A stretch of DNA of 64,000 nucleotides from Polaromonas sp. (GCF_010365105.1 NZ_JAAFGZ010000013.1:20525-84524); one strand, 5' to 3'; positions 37,803 to 46,410 are shown, counted from the first letter of the stretch. Made by a program: numbers and translations. The notes: generated by a model not told the origin, from the sequence alone.

Positions 37803-39304
37803 GTGACTGTTCAGCCCTCCTGAATTTCAGGCCAAGGGGTTTATGTCAAACTTGAAGCCGTGCAAGAACCCAACGCCACCGCCGACCTGATGCTCCAGGC
37901 CATGAATGAGAAAGCCCAAGCGCTGCAAGGGCAGGTGCAGGCGCTCACGAGCGAAGTGGAAAGACTGCGTTTGCGCATCAAGGAACTCGAAGGACAGGCG
38001 TCGAAGAACAGCAAGAACTCCAGCAAGCCGCCGTCCTCCGACGGCCTGAAGAAGACGACCTCGCTGCGCGTGGCCTCGGGCAAGAAGCCCGGCGGCCAAG
38101 AAGGGCACGCGGGCAAGACCTTGCAGCAAACAGACACGCCAGACATCGTCATCCGGCACGCGCTGCCCGAGCGCTGCGATGCCTGTCAGGCGAGGCTGTC
38201 CAATGGCGATGCGCAGGTTCACCGGCGCGGCCAGGTGTTTGACATCCCGGCCGTGCGCTTTGAGGTGGTGGAGTACCAGACGCTGCGCCTGCGCTGCGCA
38301 TGCGGCAAGCTCCACGAAAGTGGCTTTTCGCCCGAAGTGTGTGAAGTGGCGCAATACGGCCCCAACGTGCGGGCTCTGGCCGTGCATCTGACGCAGGGCC
38401 AGCTCCTGCCCTTTGCACGCGCTGGCGAACTCATCAAAGACCTGTACCAGCTGGACATTTCAGCGGCCACGCTGGTGCAGTGGACTCACGAGGCCGCGCA
38501 GTTGCTGGCCCCCACGGTGCAGGCCATCGTGCAAAGCGTGCAGGGCGCAGCGGTGGTGCATGTCGATGAATCGGGCCTGCGCGTAGCGTCTGGCCTGCAG
38601 TGGCTGCATACGGCCGTGACCGCAACCCACACTTGGTACGGGGTGCATCCCAAGCGGGGCATGCAAGCCATAGCAGACCATGGCGTGCTGCCCAGCTACG
38701 CGGGCACCTTGGTGCACGACTGCTGGGCGCCGTACTGGAGCTTGAGCTGTGAGCATTCGTTGTGCGGCGCCCACTTGCTGCGCGAGCTGATTTATCAAAA
38801 GCAAACTACCGCGCAAGCGTGGCCCCAGGGCCTCATCGAGTTGTTGCTGGCCGCTGAGCGGGCCTGCAAGGCGGCGCGCCAGGCCGATACGGCGCTGCAG
38901 CCCGCGCAGGTCGAGGACTTTGCCAGCCAGTACCGCGCGCTGCTGCACGAAGGCCAGGCGCAAAACCTGCCAGCGGCCAAGGCGCCAGGACAACGCGGCA
39001 GGGCCAGGCAGTCAGGCGCCTTCAACCTGCTGCGCCGGCTGTTTGAGCGAGAGCAGGAGGTGCTGCGCTTCGTGCGCGATTTGGGTGTTCCCTTCACCAA
39101 CAACCTGGCCGAGCGCGCCATTCGGATGCCAAAGGTCAAGCAGAGAATTTCGGGCTGTTTTCGTACCTTGCTGGGCGCTGAGAATTTCTGCACCATCCGC
39201 TCTTACCTGGACACCGCGCGCAAACAAGGCGTTGGCATGCTTCACGCCATGCGCGCCGTCTTCTCGGGACAGGCCCTGACACTCGCGTAGGGCTGAACAG
39301 TCAC
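37803..39304 (+). mobile_element. Complete IS66-type insertion sequence (single-ORF)
   Basis: A perfect 16-bp inverted repeat, GTGACTGTTCAGCCCT at 37803-37818 and its complement at 39289-39304, bounds the element. The 8-bp direct repeat TAGAAAAC flanks it at 37795-37802 and 39305-39312, the duplication length expected for IS66. It carries only tnpC, as in ISBst12-like members. The clean duplication suggests a recent insertion. Confidence 0.93.
37860..39290 (+). CDS. IS66-family transposase TnpC
   Basis: The 476-residue transposase has an N-terminal coiled coil (QALQGQVQALTSEVERLRLRI), the conserved NSKNSSKPPSSD segment, a zinc-finger-like CDACQAR...CACGK cluster, the DDE core (VVHVDESGLRV, LVHDCWAPYW) and the C-terminal IS66 segment (NNLAERAIRMPKVKQRISGCFR). 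GTG 37860 gives full length; ATG 37890 is an alternative. It is intact. Confidence 0.92.
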   Translation: MQEPNATADLMLQAMNEKAQALQGQVQALTSEVERLRLRIKELEGQASKNSKNSSKPPSSDGLKKTTSLRVASGKKPGGQEGHAGKTLQQTDTPDIVIRHALPERCDACQARLSNGDAQVHRRGQVFDIPAVRFEVVEYQTLRLRCACGKLHESGFSPEVCEVAQYGPNVRALAVHLTQGQLLPFARAGELIKDLYQLDISAATLVQWTHEAAQLLAPTVQAIVQSVQGAAVVHVDESGLRVASGLQWLHTAVTATHTWYGVHPKRGMQAIADHGVLPSYAGTLVHDCWAPYWSLSCEHSLCGAHLLRELIYQKQTTAQAWPQGLIELLLAAERACKAARQADTALQPAQVEDFASQYRALLHEGQAQNLPAAKAPGQRGRARQSGAFNLLRRLFEREQEVLRFVRDLGVPFTNNLAERAIRMPKVKQRISGCFRTLLGAENFCTIRSYLDTARKQGVGMLHAMRAVFSGQALTLA

Positions 39305-39376
39305 TAGAAAACAACGTCAAGACAAGGGGTCAATTGTTTACAACGCTCCCTCAAAGGGCGCAAAAGTCAACAAATT

Positions 39377-39405
39377 GACGACTTGAAATATTTGTCGTAA
39401 CATAC
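39377..39405 (+). promoter_or_regulatory. Sigma-70-like promoter of the toxin-antitoxin operon
   Basis: TTGACG (39377-39382) and TAACAT (39400-39405) with a 17-base spacer lie 30 bases before the antitoxin start and its AAAGGAG ribosome binding site. Confidence 0.55.
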
Positions 39406-39434
39406 AAACATTGTTTTCTCGAAAGGAGATCATC

Positions 39435-39695
39435 ATGTCAGTCCATACGTTTTCCAGCCGGGATTTCACCCGCGACGTATCGGCGGCCAAGCGGGCTGCC
39501 GTCGAAGGACCGGTTTTCATCACGGATCGGGGGCGGCCTGCCTTTGCACTGCTCAAGATCGAGGACTACTACCGCATTGCCGGACAGGGCGAACCCTCAT
39601 TCCTGAGCGTCATGGATGGCATTCCTGGTGGAATCGGCATCGAGTTCAACCCGCCGCGACTGGACATCCAGATCCGACCCGCTGAATTTGACTAA
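39435..39695 (+). CDS. Phd/YefM-type antitoxin
   Basis: This 86-residue antitoxin should bind its promoter and neutralise the PIN toxin encoded next. The N-terminal MSVHTFSSRDFTRDVSAAKRAA and GPVFITDRGRPAFALLKIEDY are the classical Phd DNA-binding fold; the C-terminus (IEFNPPRLDIQIRPAEFD) is the toxin-binding tail. ATG 39435 follows AAAGGAGATCATC; the frame extends uselessly to 39411. Confidence 0.9.
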   Translation: MSVHTFSSRDFTRDVSAAKRAAVEGPVFITDRGRPAFALLKIEDYYRIAGQGEPSFLSVMDGIPGGIGIEFNPPRLDIQIRPAEFD

Positions 39696-39705
39696 AAGGC
39701 GCTGG

Positions 39706-40128
39706 ATGTTCCTTCTAGATACCAATGTGATTTCCGAATTGCGCAATGGCAAGCCCAACCAGTCACCCGAAGTGCGCCGATGGGCCGCACAGCAGTCCAC
39801 AGGCAGGCTTTTTCTGTCGGCCATCACGATCCTGGAACTGGAGCAAGGCATCCTGGCGCTGGAGCGCCGCACGCCGCCGCAAGGCAGCGCACTGCGTGTC
39901 TGGCTGACCGGTGTTCGAGCCGCATTCGCAGGCCGCGTCCTGCCTTTTACAGACCACTCGGCAACGATCTGCGCTGCGCTGCATGTGCCCAATCCTCGCT
40001 CGGAGCGAGACGCCATGATCGCGGCTACGGCCATCGAGCACGGCTTCACGGTGGTCACGCGCAATACGCAAGATTTTTTCAACACAGGGGTGACACTGTT
40101 GAATCCTTGGCACGAAGCGGTATCGTAA
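39706..40128 (+). CDS. PIN-domain toxin (VapC/FitB-like)
   Basis: This 140-residue predicted Mg-dependent RNase has PIN acidic residues in MFLLDTNVISEL (first Asp), TILELEQGIL (Glu) and ERDAMIAATAIEHG (Asp), with TRNTQDF near the end. ATG 39706 is 10 bases after the antitoxin stop. The pair is intact and lies just downstream of the IS66 copy. Confidence 0.9.
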   Translation: MFLLDTNVISELRNGKPNQSPEVRRWAAQQSTGRLFLSAITILELEQGILALERRTPPQGSALRVWLTGVRAAFAGRVLPFTDHSATICAALHVPNPRSERDAMIAATAIEHGFTVVTRNTQDFFNTGVTLLNPWHEAVS

Positions 40129-40459
40129 GATTTTTGCAGCCAGTTGCGCTCAATGTCGAGCTGGGTATGCCAGTCAGTCACGCACTTAGCGACAGGAATT
40201 ATGTTTAGTGCATGGCCCGACCCCGTATTCATCTTGAATGGTCGGACTTCAATGAAGCCAGGTCGACCTTTGCCGGATGGAACCTGCTGCCATGCTTAAT
40301 GCATGAAAAGTGGTTCGATTCAAGCCACCTGTTTTTACCCTGTCGCTGCGCTGCTTGACGCAGCAGTGTCATCCTGGCCGATCAGGACATCCTCCCGATT
40401 TTTCCCCTGAGCCCGCGGGTCCTTGAGTCACCTGGGCCACTTTGATCCCAGTATTGACC
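40129..40459. other. Spacer downstream of the ATP-grasp operon
   Basis: No gene is seen in about 330 bases between the convergent PIN toxin gene and the YbaY/YscW-like gene. A GC-rich dyad near 40345-40370 (GCTGCGCTGCTTGACGCAGCAG) could be a terminator, but a T-run is lacking. Confidence 0.45.
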
Positions 40460-40810
40460 CTAAACCACTGTCACCGGCACGACCAGTCCACACGCATCGC
40501 CCCCTGCAGGCACACGTTGGGCACTGGTGGAAAGAAAATCTCCACTCGCGTGCCGCTGGCCTGGATGCCTATCGACCTGCACCCGCAGGGTGAGCAACCG
40601 GCTTGGGGCCACCGCCGGTGCATTGAACTCGAAGGGAACGCGATAATTGGGGCCGACGGAAACCTTGTCCAGCGTCATGGCCGCGACAACCGTGGAGGCC
40701 TGGTCCTGCAGGGACACATCACGCAATTCAATGGTAATTTTTGCGGCCATCCCCTTGTCGACATGGTCAGGAAAAACGATTTCACCCTGGATGCGCCGGG
40801 ATTGAGTCAT
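40460..40810 (-). CDS. YbaY/YscW-domain protein, 116 aa
   Basis: A single beta-sandwich YscW/YbaY-like domain is suggested by RRIQGEIVFPDHVDKGMAAKITIELRD, STVVAAMTLDKV, YRVPFEFNAPAV and the Gly-Asp turn SGDFLSTSAQ. There is no signal peptide or lipobox, unlike YbaY lipoproteins, so it should be cytoplasmic. Met 40810 was chosen because the longer frame adds a Gln/Lys stretch. It overlaps the ATP-grasp gene by 29 bases and is the last gene of the operon. A chaperone or adaptor role for the peptide substrate is inference. Confidence 0.65.
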   Translation of the reverse strand: MTQSRRIQGEIVFPDHVDKGMAAKITIELRDVSLQDQASTVVAAMTLDKVSVGPNYRVPFEFNAPAVAPSRLLTLRVQVDRHPGQRHASGDFLSTSAQRVPAGGDACGLVVPVTVV

Positions 40811-41882
40811 GGGATTTTTCTGTTCTTGGGTAGGCTTTTGCTGCGGTTCCACGCCGTTGGGTTGCGTTATGGTTTTCGCTCACGATACACAAATAATCCG
40901 CCAGCGCCCTGGCAATCGGCAGGCCGGTACGCTGTTCAACAAACAGCCATTGACCGGCCGGATTGACCTCTAGGAAGACATACTCACCCGCCTCGGTCCG
41001 GCGCATGTCGATGGCGCCATAAACGAGCTTGAGCCTATGCTGGAGCTTGCGCAGTTTTGTCTGTACCGCGTCTGGTAGCGTGACTGCGTTGACAATGCCT
41101 TCTCCCACCACCATCCGCATGTCCACCTCGTAGGATGTGTTGCGCACATCAATTTCGGCGGCAAAAATGTCGTTGCCAATCATGGTGATGCGCAAATCCA
41201 CGCCGGGCACGTACTCCTGGAAAATCACGGGCGCGTAGCGCACCAGTTCGAGCCGGTCCAGGTCTTCTTGTTCGATCAGACGCGTCTCGCGCCATTCCTG
41301 AATTGCCGCAAGAAACGCCTTGAACACGACTTTGGCAGGGCGCACGCTCTCGATGAATTCACGCGCCGCCTGTGCATTTGTGGTCACCAGCGTGCGCGGC
41401 ACTTTCAGCCCCAGTTCATGCGCGACGGTCCACTGGTACGGTTTGTGGTGCGCAGCCGCATCGGCTTCGCGCGGATTCATCCACGGGCATGACAGCGAGT
41501 CCAGCATGCCGTACACAGCCTGGGAGGTTTCGCTGTGGGCAAACGTGCTGCGTTCACCGTAGCCAATCGAAGGATCGACCGCGAAATTGGCCACCCGGCG
41601 CCACCAGACGGCGCTGGCCTCAGCAAGGTTCACACGCCGTCCGTCATGCTCAATCAGGAACTCCGGTTTTCTGGTGTTGCTCCAGATCAATTCGATCGCG
41701 CGCCGGGCTGGAAAATCGGCAAGATCGATTTGCACCACCTCACGCCCCGTGCGCGTGAGGTGATCGACCACCAAGGCCGTGTGCTCTTCGCCAGGGTAGG
41801 ACACGACGAGAATCACGGCTGAGTCCCGGAGTTCACGTTTGCCCCTGCTGCCATTGCGCGAGCGCTTCAACCGCCTGCTCAT
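40782..41882 (-). CDS. ATP-grasp ligase, MvdC/MvdD-like (graspetide-type)
   Basis: Up to 366 residues. The N-terminal preATP-grasp fold VILVVSYPGEEHTALVVDHLTR, then AVWWRRV, CPWMNPREADAAAHHKPYQWTVAHELGLKVPRTLVTTN, KVVFKAF (ATP-binding Lys), IFQEYVPGVDLRI and EYVFLEVNPAGQWLF (metal-binding Glu/Asn) match graspetide ligases, which form ester or amide bonds between side chains. ATG 41882 overlaps the astacin gene by 50 bases; GTG 41816, at the start of the fold, is an alternative start. It lies directly downstream of the repeat-bearing metallopeptidase, its probable substrate. Confidence 0.8.
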   Translation of the reverse strand: MSRRLKRSRNGSRGKRELRDSAVILVVSYPGEEHTALVVDHLTRTGREVVQIDLADFPARRAIELIWSNTRKPEFLIEHDGRRVNLAEASAVWWRRVANFAVDPSIGYGERSTFAHSETSQAVYGMLDSLSCPWMNPREADAAAHHKPYQWTVAHELGLKVPRTLVTTNAQAAREFIESVRPAKVVFKAFLAAIQEWRETRLIEQEDLDRLELVRYAPVIFQEYVPGVDLRITMIGNDIFAAEIDVRNTSYEVDMRMVVGEGIVNAVTLPDAVQTKLRKLQHRLKLVYGAIDMRRTEAGEYVFLEVNPAGQWLFVEQRTGLPIARALADYLCIVSENHNATQRRGTAAKAYPRTEKSHDSIPAHPG

Positions 41883-43143
41883 AGGCCGCTGCCAGCGTGT
41901 CCGCCTGCTGCTGAGCCTCGGTGTGCGCGGCGGCCAGTTGCTGCATCTGGTTCATGGCATCAATTAAGGGATCGCTCGGCATGAAGCGGCTTGCGCCCGC
42001 CAGCACGAAAGGACGGGGTCCGGTGTCAAATCCGGGCCATGGCACAAAGCCGCCGCCGGGGAAACCCGGATCGCTCCCCACTTCCTTGATGGTGACGGGG
42101 TCCTGGATCGGGTCCTTGCGCGTTTCCTTGATCGTCACCGGGTCCTGGATGGGATCCTTGCGGACTTCCTTGAGGGTGATCGGATCCCTGATCGGATCCT
42201 TGCGAATTTCCTTGATTGTCACCGGGTCCTGGATAGGGTCCTTGCGGACCTCCTTAAAGGTGCCGACGGGATCGGTGATCGGGTCTTTCGCCATCTCTTT
42301 GATGGTGGGTTGCAGGCCGGGGTACATCATGCGCACGCCGTCGATGTCGCCCGTGGAAAGACCGCTGCGTTGGCCCATTGTCACGCCCCCTGGCAAGGGC
42401 TGGCGCGGCACGATGGTTGGCTGGCCGTTGATCGAAAAGGCAGTCGCTGGGTAATGCATGACAGAGCCGAAATCGTAAGCGCCGAGATCGTCGCCATCCG
42501 AGATCTGCTGGTTGAAGTTGTGCTGCATCGCCGGGTCGATATTGGCGAAAACCACATTGATGAAATTGTTGCGGTCTTCGCGGCTCTGCTCATGCCACAG
42601 GCCCACCGTGTGGCCAATTTCATGGATGGCATTGCCGGTCGTGCAGTTGGTACCCAGCGTGATGTCCTGTCGTCCCCCAATACGCCCTACCCGTGAGGAG
42701 CAGCCGCCGCCAGGAACAAAGTGCACAAAGTCCGCTTCGCCGGCGCGTGGGGCAAAGCGGATGCCGGTGTTGGCATGCCAATGGGCAATTGCATCGGTGA
42801 CACGCTGCTGATTGGAAAGTGCCGGGTCGATCTCGAACGGGATGCGCCCGCCCGGCCAGCGATACTGCTGGCCGGTGATGCCGACTGAAAACAATACCGG
42901 ATTACCACCCTCGTCAGCCTGAACATCGGCCACCGACCCGAGCACGATGTCGCCCTCGAACATCGCGTTTCCGTCCACCTCGGCGTAATGCAGCCATCTA
43001 TTGGTAAACGTCGCGCCACTGATGAGCGCAGAGCCGAAAATCGGCCCCGATCGACACTCGCAGGCGTCGTCTCGCGGCTTGGACGGCTTGCTACCCTGCG
43101 CGCTGCTTTCACCTTTGCCCTTGTTGTCCGAATTTGAAGCCAT
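41833..43143 (-). CDS. Astacin-type (M12A) metallopeptidase with Thr/Lys/Glu/Asp repeat tail
   Basis: Of 436 residues, 1-30 are polar and end CEC; 31-275 form an astacin catalytic domain with zinc motif HEIGHTVGLWHEQ (174-186) and Met-turn SVMHY (227-231). Residues 280-350 are five 14-15-residue repeats of the form T-x-K-E-x-x-K-D-P-I-x-D-P-V, followed by a partial sixth; 360-436 are a Pro/Gly linker and Gln/Ala-rich helix. No signal peptide is seen. GGAGG lies 8 bases before ATG 43143. The repeats carry both nucleophiles (Thr, Lys) and carboxylates used by the ATP-grasp ligase encoded next. Confidence 0.85.
   Translation of the reverse strand: MASNSDNKGKGESSAQGSKPSKPRDDACECRSGPIFGSALISGATFTNRWLHYAEVDGNAMFEGDIVLGSVADVQADEGGNPVLFSVGITGQQYRWPGGRIPFEIDPALSNQQRVTDAIAHWHANTGIRFAPRAGEADFVHFVPGGGCSSRVGRIGGRQDITLGTNCTTGNAIHEIGHTVGLWHEQSREDRNNFINVVFANIDPAMQHNFNQQISDGDDLGAYDFGSVMHYPATAFSINGQPTIVPRQPLPGGVTMGQRSGLSTGDIDGVRMMYPGLQPTIKEMAKDPITDPVGTFKEVRKDPIQDPVTIKEIRKDPIRDPITLKEVRKDPIQDPVTIKETRKDPIQDPVTIKEVGSDPGFPGGGFVPWPGFDTGPRPFVLAGASRFMPSDPLIDAMNQMQQLAAAHTEAQQQADTLAAAYEQAVEALAQWQQGQT
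42067..42306 (-). repeat. 42-bp coding repeats in the metallopeptidase gene
   Basis: Five units (one expanded to 45 bp) span 42306-42094, with a decayed sixth to about 42067. Each translates as TIKExRKDPIxDPV with variation at only a few positions (I/L, V/I/T/M, Q/R/T). Nucleotide differences between units are often synonymous, which points to selection on the peptide and not merely recent slippage. Confidence 0.85.
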
Positions 43144-43470
43144 GATCAATCCTCCATTCGATGCAGGGCAAAGGTATAAAAAGCCACACCTTTTCCCTGC
43201 GTAAAAGGACGCCGATCGGACACGCTGGGCAACAAAAAATCCAGCCGCCGCTACATAGAAGCATCAAACGCCGTTTTGTTGACAGCGTCAATCTCATCGG
43301 CAGGGCCTGTGGCATTGCCAGTATCGGTTTGTAGCGATTGTTTGGGCTTCTTACTCGGCCTGGGTCAAATGCCTGACCGCTTGGCGTGAGGCGACGCAAC
43401 CGGGCAATGGTTTCAATTTTTTGCCTTGATTCAACGCGCTGGTTTTGCTGCCGGGGTTTCAGTAGCTGCC
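43144..43470. other. Upstream region of the astacin/ATP-grasp operon
   Basis: About 330 bases without a supportable gene. The operon promoter should lie here on the minus strand; no clear -35/-10 pair was recognised. Confidence 0.45.
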
Positions 43471-43760
43471 TTATAGCGCCCAGCGATACTGCACCGCTTC
43501 AGCCACATGGGCGAGCTGCACCGCGTGGGCATTCGCTGGATGGGCAATGGTGCGAGCCACTTTCAGGCAGCGGTGAATGCCCGGGCTCGACCATCCCAGT
43601 CGCATCGCTGCCAGATTGAGGAACTTGGCCGCTGCCGGATTCCATCTGGCAGTGTGCATCGATGGCCTGGCCATTGAGCGCCTGGTAGGTGCTGCCCTGC
43701 CGGGTCATCGCGCGTTCCCTGGTCCACACCACACGGCTGCGCACCATCGCGGTGGATTTC
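43471..43760 (-). pseudogene. ComM/YifB (Mg-chelatase-like) C-terminal remnant
   Basis: The minus strand reads ...ERAMTRQGSTYQALNGQAIDAHCQ, then, after a 1-base shift, FLNLAAMRLGWSSPGIHRCLKVARTIAHPANAHAVQLAHVAEAVQYR and a stop at 43471. This is the C-terminal end of the ComM-type AAA protein with its conserved arginines. The rest of the gene is missing, replaced by an hsdM-like start at 43800-43845. Confidence 0.75.
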
Positions 43761-43820
43761 GCCGCTGCGGTCCTTTCGACCGGCTTACGCTATACATTTC
43801 CTGTGGCGTCCCCAGCCTGA

Positions 43821-43912
43821 GTGTTTTCCTGATGTCGTCGAGCATTCAGTGACAGTTATCCGGATCAGATTCATTTTGTTGCAGCTCTTAGGATCATGGA
43901 GATCAAAAAATG
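43821..43912 (-). repeat. Duplicated hsdM promoter/start segment, copy A
   Basis: About 92 bp match 52322-52411 at most positions. On the minus strand both include an upstream GATCCGGNNAA segment and an ATG followed by TTCGACGACATCAAGAAAACA-type codons (here MLDDIRKTL from 43845). In copy A the coding part runs into the comM remnant after a few codons, so only a 5' stub of a type I methylase gene is left. Confidence 0.75.
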
Positions 43913-43932
43913 AATGCCGCTCCATGGCGCCA

Positions 43933-46143
43933 TCACCACTGGCCAGTCTTGCCTGCCAGGGCTTGGCCAACGGCGCGCCCCAGGGTATCGCGCGTGTAGG
44001 GTTTCAACACCAGTTCAAACCCGTACGGTCCCTCCCTGGCCATGACCGCGTTGTACCCGCTGGTGAGCACCACCGGCAGGCCAGGATAGCACCGGCGCAC
44101 CTCCAGGCCCAGTTCAATGCCGTTCATGCCGGGCATGACCACGTCGGAAAACACCAGGTCAAAGTGTTTCTCGCTTCTCGCCAGCAGCACCAGCGCCGGC
44201 GCAGCACTGGCCGCCCAGACCGCGCGGTAGCCCAGGCTGGCCAGGATCTCGCACGCCATCTCCCCGAGGATTTCGTTGTCTTCCACGACCAGCACCGTGG
44301 CTTGCGCGGCCGGGTCATGGACGCCCGCGTCAAGCGTCGGGACCGCATCTGGCGCCGTGGGCGCACCCTGCGCCCGTGGCAGGTACAGCGTGAAGACCGC
44401 GCCCTGGCCCGGCGCGCTCGTGACCGCGATCTCGCCGCCCGACTGCCGGGCAAAGCCAAACACCTGGCTCAGGCCCAGGCCGGTGCCCTTGCCGACTTCC
44501 TTGGTCGTGTAAAACGGCTCGAAGATCGCCTCAAACTGGTTGGCGGCAATGCCGCAGCCGGTGTCACGCACCGAGATGGCCACGAAATCGCCTGGCTGCA
44601 TGTCCCGGCCCGGGCCCGCCGGGAGACGGTCGACCGGTTGGACCTGCACGGTGATGCGGCCCTTGACGTCCATGGCGTCGCGCGCGTTGACGACCAGGTT
44701 GACCAGTGCGGTTTGAAACTGGCTGATGTCGGCTTGGGCATGACAGCAGTTCACCCCACAGGCCTTCAGCTCGATAGCGACCTGCTCGCCCATCAGCGGG
44801 CGCACCAGATCGAGCACGCCTTGCACCTGCTCGTTCACGTTGAACACTTCGGGATGAAGCGGCTGCTGCCGGGCGAAAGCGAGCAGCTGGCCGGTGAGCT
44901 TGGCCGCGCGCGCGACCGTGTCGAAGATCCGGTCCAGGTACCGGCCCCGCTGGTCCTCGGCCAGGCCCGGACCGCGCAGCAGCTCGGCTGAGGCGCCGAT
45001 CACCGCCAGCAAGTTGTTGACGTCATGCGCGACGCCGCCGGTGAGCTGGCCCAGCGCGTCGAGCTTTTGCGATTGGCGCAGTGCATTTTCCGTGTGCAGC
45101 AGCTCGGTCGTGCGGTGGTCGAGCACTGCGTGGGTCAGGCGCAGGTCGAGCTCTGCCTGCAGCCGCTGCAGGGCGGCCCACGTCCGCTCGGCCACTTCCT
45201 CGACCAGCGCCTGCTCGCCCTGCGTCCAGACGCGGGCTATGGAGTCGATGACAAAAAAGATCACGGCCAGGCGACCGTCCTTGATCAACGGGGCATCGAT
45301 GAACGCCCGGGTGCCGACGGCCTGGTAAGCGGACGCGTAAGCCGTTCCAGCGGTCAGCGGGTCGGTGGCGCTGTCGGTCACCACGACAGTTCGGCCAGCC
45401 CGCAGCTGGGCAAACATCAAGGGGCCGAATTTGTCAAGCCGGTGGGTTCCCGCCACGCTGGGAAAGCCCTCGGCCGTCCAGTCGTGGTGAATCTGCATCC
45501 ACTCGCCCGCTGCATCAACCTCCCCATAGCCGACGCAGCTCACTTCCAGGTACCGGCCCAGCGTTTCGGCCGCCAACGCCTTGAGCTGCTTGGGCGTGTG
45601 GGCCTCGCGCAGGGCGCCTGCGAGCTCAAACCAAAACGCCTGGCGCGCCTGCGCGCGCACCAGTTCCGTCGTCTCGGTGCAGATGCAGTGCACGCCGACG
45701 ACCGCGCCGTGCTCGTCGCGCAAGGCAAGGAAGGAAAACGTCCACCAGGTCGGCTCGGGGTAGCCGTGGCGGGCCAGGGTGAGCGCCATGTTGTCGTAGG
45801 AAGACCCCTGGCCGCTCAGTGCCTGGCGCAGCAGCGGCGCGAAGTCGGCCCACAGCTCGGGCCAGACTTGGGCAAACGCCCCGCCCATCGCGCCGTTCCC
45901 GTGTTGGCCCAGCATGGGCGCGTATGCGTCGTTGAAAAAGAAGACAAACTCCGGACCCCACAGCACATACATCGGCTTTGGGCTGCCCAGCACGGTTGCG
46001 AGTACGGCCTTCAGACCGCCGGGCCAGCCCTGCGGCGAGCCCAGCGGGTGCGCGCTCCAATCCTGGGCCTTAATGAGCACGCCCATCTGGCCCACATGCG
46101 CCAGAAAGTCCGGCCCGGCCGGCACCAGCGCGGCTTGATTCAT
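43933..46143 (-). CDS. Hybrid sensor histidine kinase/response regulator
   Basis: The 736-residue protein has an N-terminal PAS-like domain (about 30-165, PMYVLWGPEFVFFFNDAYAPML), a GAF domain (about 180-330), a HisKA region with the phosphoacceptor His in LTGGVAHDVNNLLAVIG, an HATPase with NLVVNARDAMD, DTGCGI and GKGTGLGLS boxes, and a C-terminal receiver with VLVVEDNEI and phosphoacceptor Asp in DLVFSDVVMPG. No transmembrane segment is seen, so sensing is cytosolic. A divergent LuxR-type regulator at 46996 may be its partner. Confidence 0.9.
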   Translation of the reverse strand: MNQAALVPAGPDFLAHVGQMGVLIKAQDWSAHPLGSPQGWPGGLKAVLATVLGSPKPMYVLWGPEFVFFFNDAYAPMLGQHGNGAMGGAFAQVWPELWADFAPLLRQALSGQGSSYDNMALTLARHGYPEPTWWTFSFLALRDEHGAVVGVHCICTETTELVRAQARQAFWFELAGALREAHTPKQLKALAAETLGRYLEVSCVGYGEVDAAGEWMQIHHDWTAEGFPSVAGTHRLDKFGPLMFAQLRAGRTVVVTDSATDPLTAGTAYASAYQAVGTRAFIDAPLIKDGRLAVIFFVIDSIARVWTQGEQALVEEVAERTWAALQRLQAELDLRLTHAVLDHRTTELLHTENALRQSQKLDALGQLTGGVAHDVNNLLAVIGASAELLRGPGLAEDQRGRYLDRIFDTVARAAKLTGQLLAFARQQPLHPEVFNVNEQVQGVLDLVRPLMGEQVAIELKACGVNCCHAQADISQFQTALVNLVVNARDAMDVKGRITVQVQPVDRLPAGPGRDMQPGDFVAISVRDTGCGIAANQFEAIFEPFYTTKEVGKGTGLGLSQVFGFARQSGGEIAVTSAPGQGAVFTLYLPRAQGAPTAPDAVPTLDAGVHDPAAQATVLVVEDNEILGEMACEILASLGYRAVWAASAAPALVLLARSEKHFDLVFSDVVMPGMNGIELGLEVRRCYPGLPVVLTSGYNAVMAREGPYGFELVLKPYTRDTLGRAVGQALAGKTGQW

Positions 46144-46233
46144 GGTTGGTCAGTCATGGGCCATGATGCACTTTCAGGCTGACGTAAAACGGACGGCGCA
46201 TGACGCGAGGGCTGTGCAGCTTACGATGGGCCT

Positions 46234-46410
46234 TCACCAAACGGTCACAGTGGAAAATCGGGCAGCCACCAGCCCCATGCCTGCCATCAGCGCGAGCGCC
46301 ACGCCGATGGACATTCGCAGCCGCAGGCGACGCTTCTGGCGGGTCCTGTGGTCGCAGTAAGCGCGGTAGTCGCGGTTGTCCCAGTTGACGGGGCGGTTGG
46401 GAAAAAGCAT
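46234..46410 (-). CDS. Small membrane protein, 58 aa
   Basis: MLFPNRPVNWDNRDYRAYC followed by a very basic stretch (RTRQKRRLRLRM) and one membrane helix (SIGVALALMAGMGLVAARF). AAGGAAG lies 6 bases before ATG 46410, better than the upstream in-frame Met codons. It is upstream of, and in the same direction as, the hybrid kinase gene. The function is unknown. Confidence 0.55.
   Translation of the reverse strand: MLFPNRPVNWDNRDYRAYCDHRTRQKRRLRLRMSIGVALALMAGMGLVAARFSTVTVW

Noticed and set aside
43849..46182. Long plus-strand frames of 380 and 385 codons
   Set aside because: They are antisense to the hybrid histidine kinase, which has all catalytic motifs.
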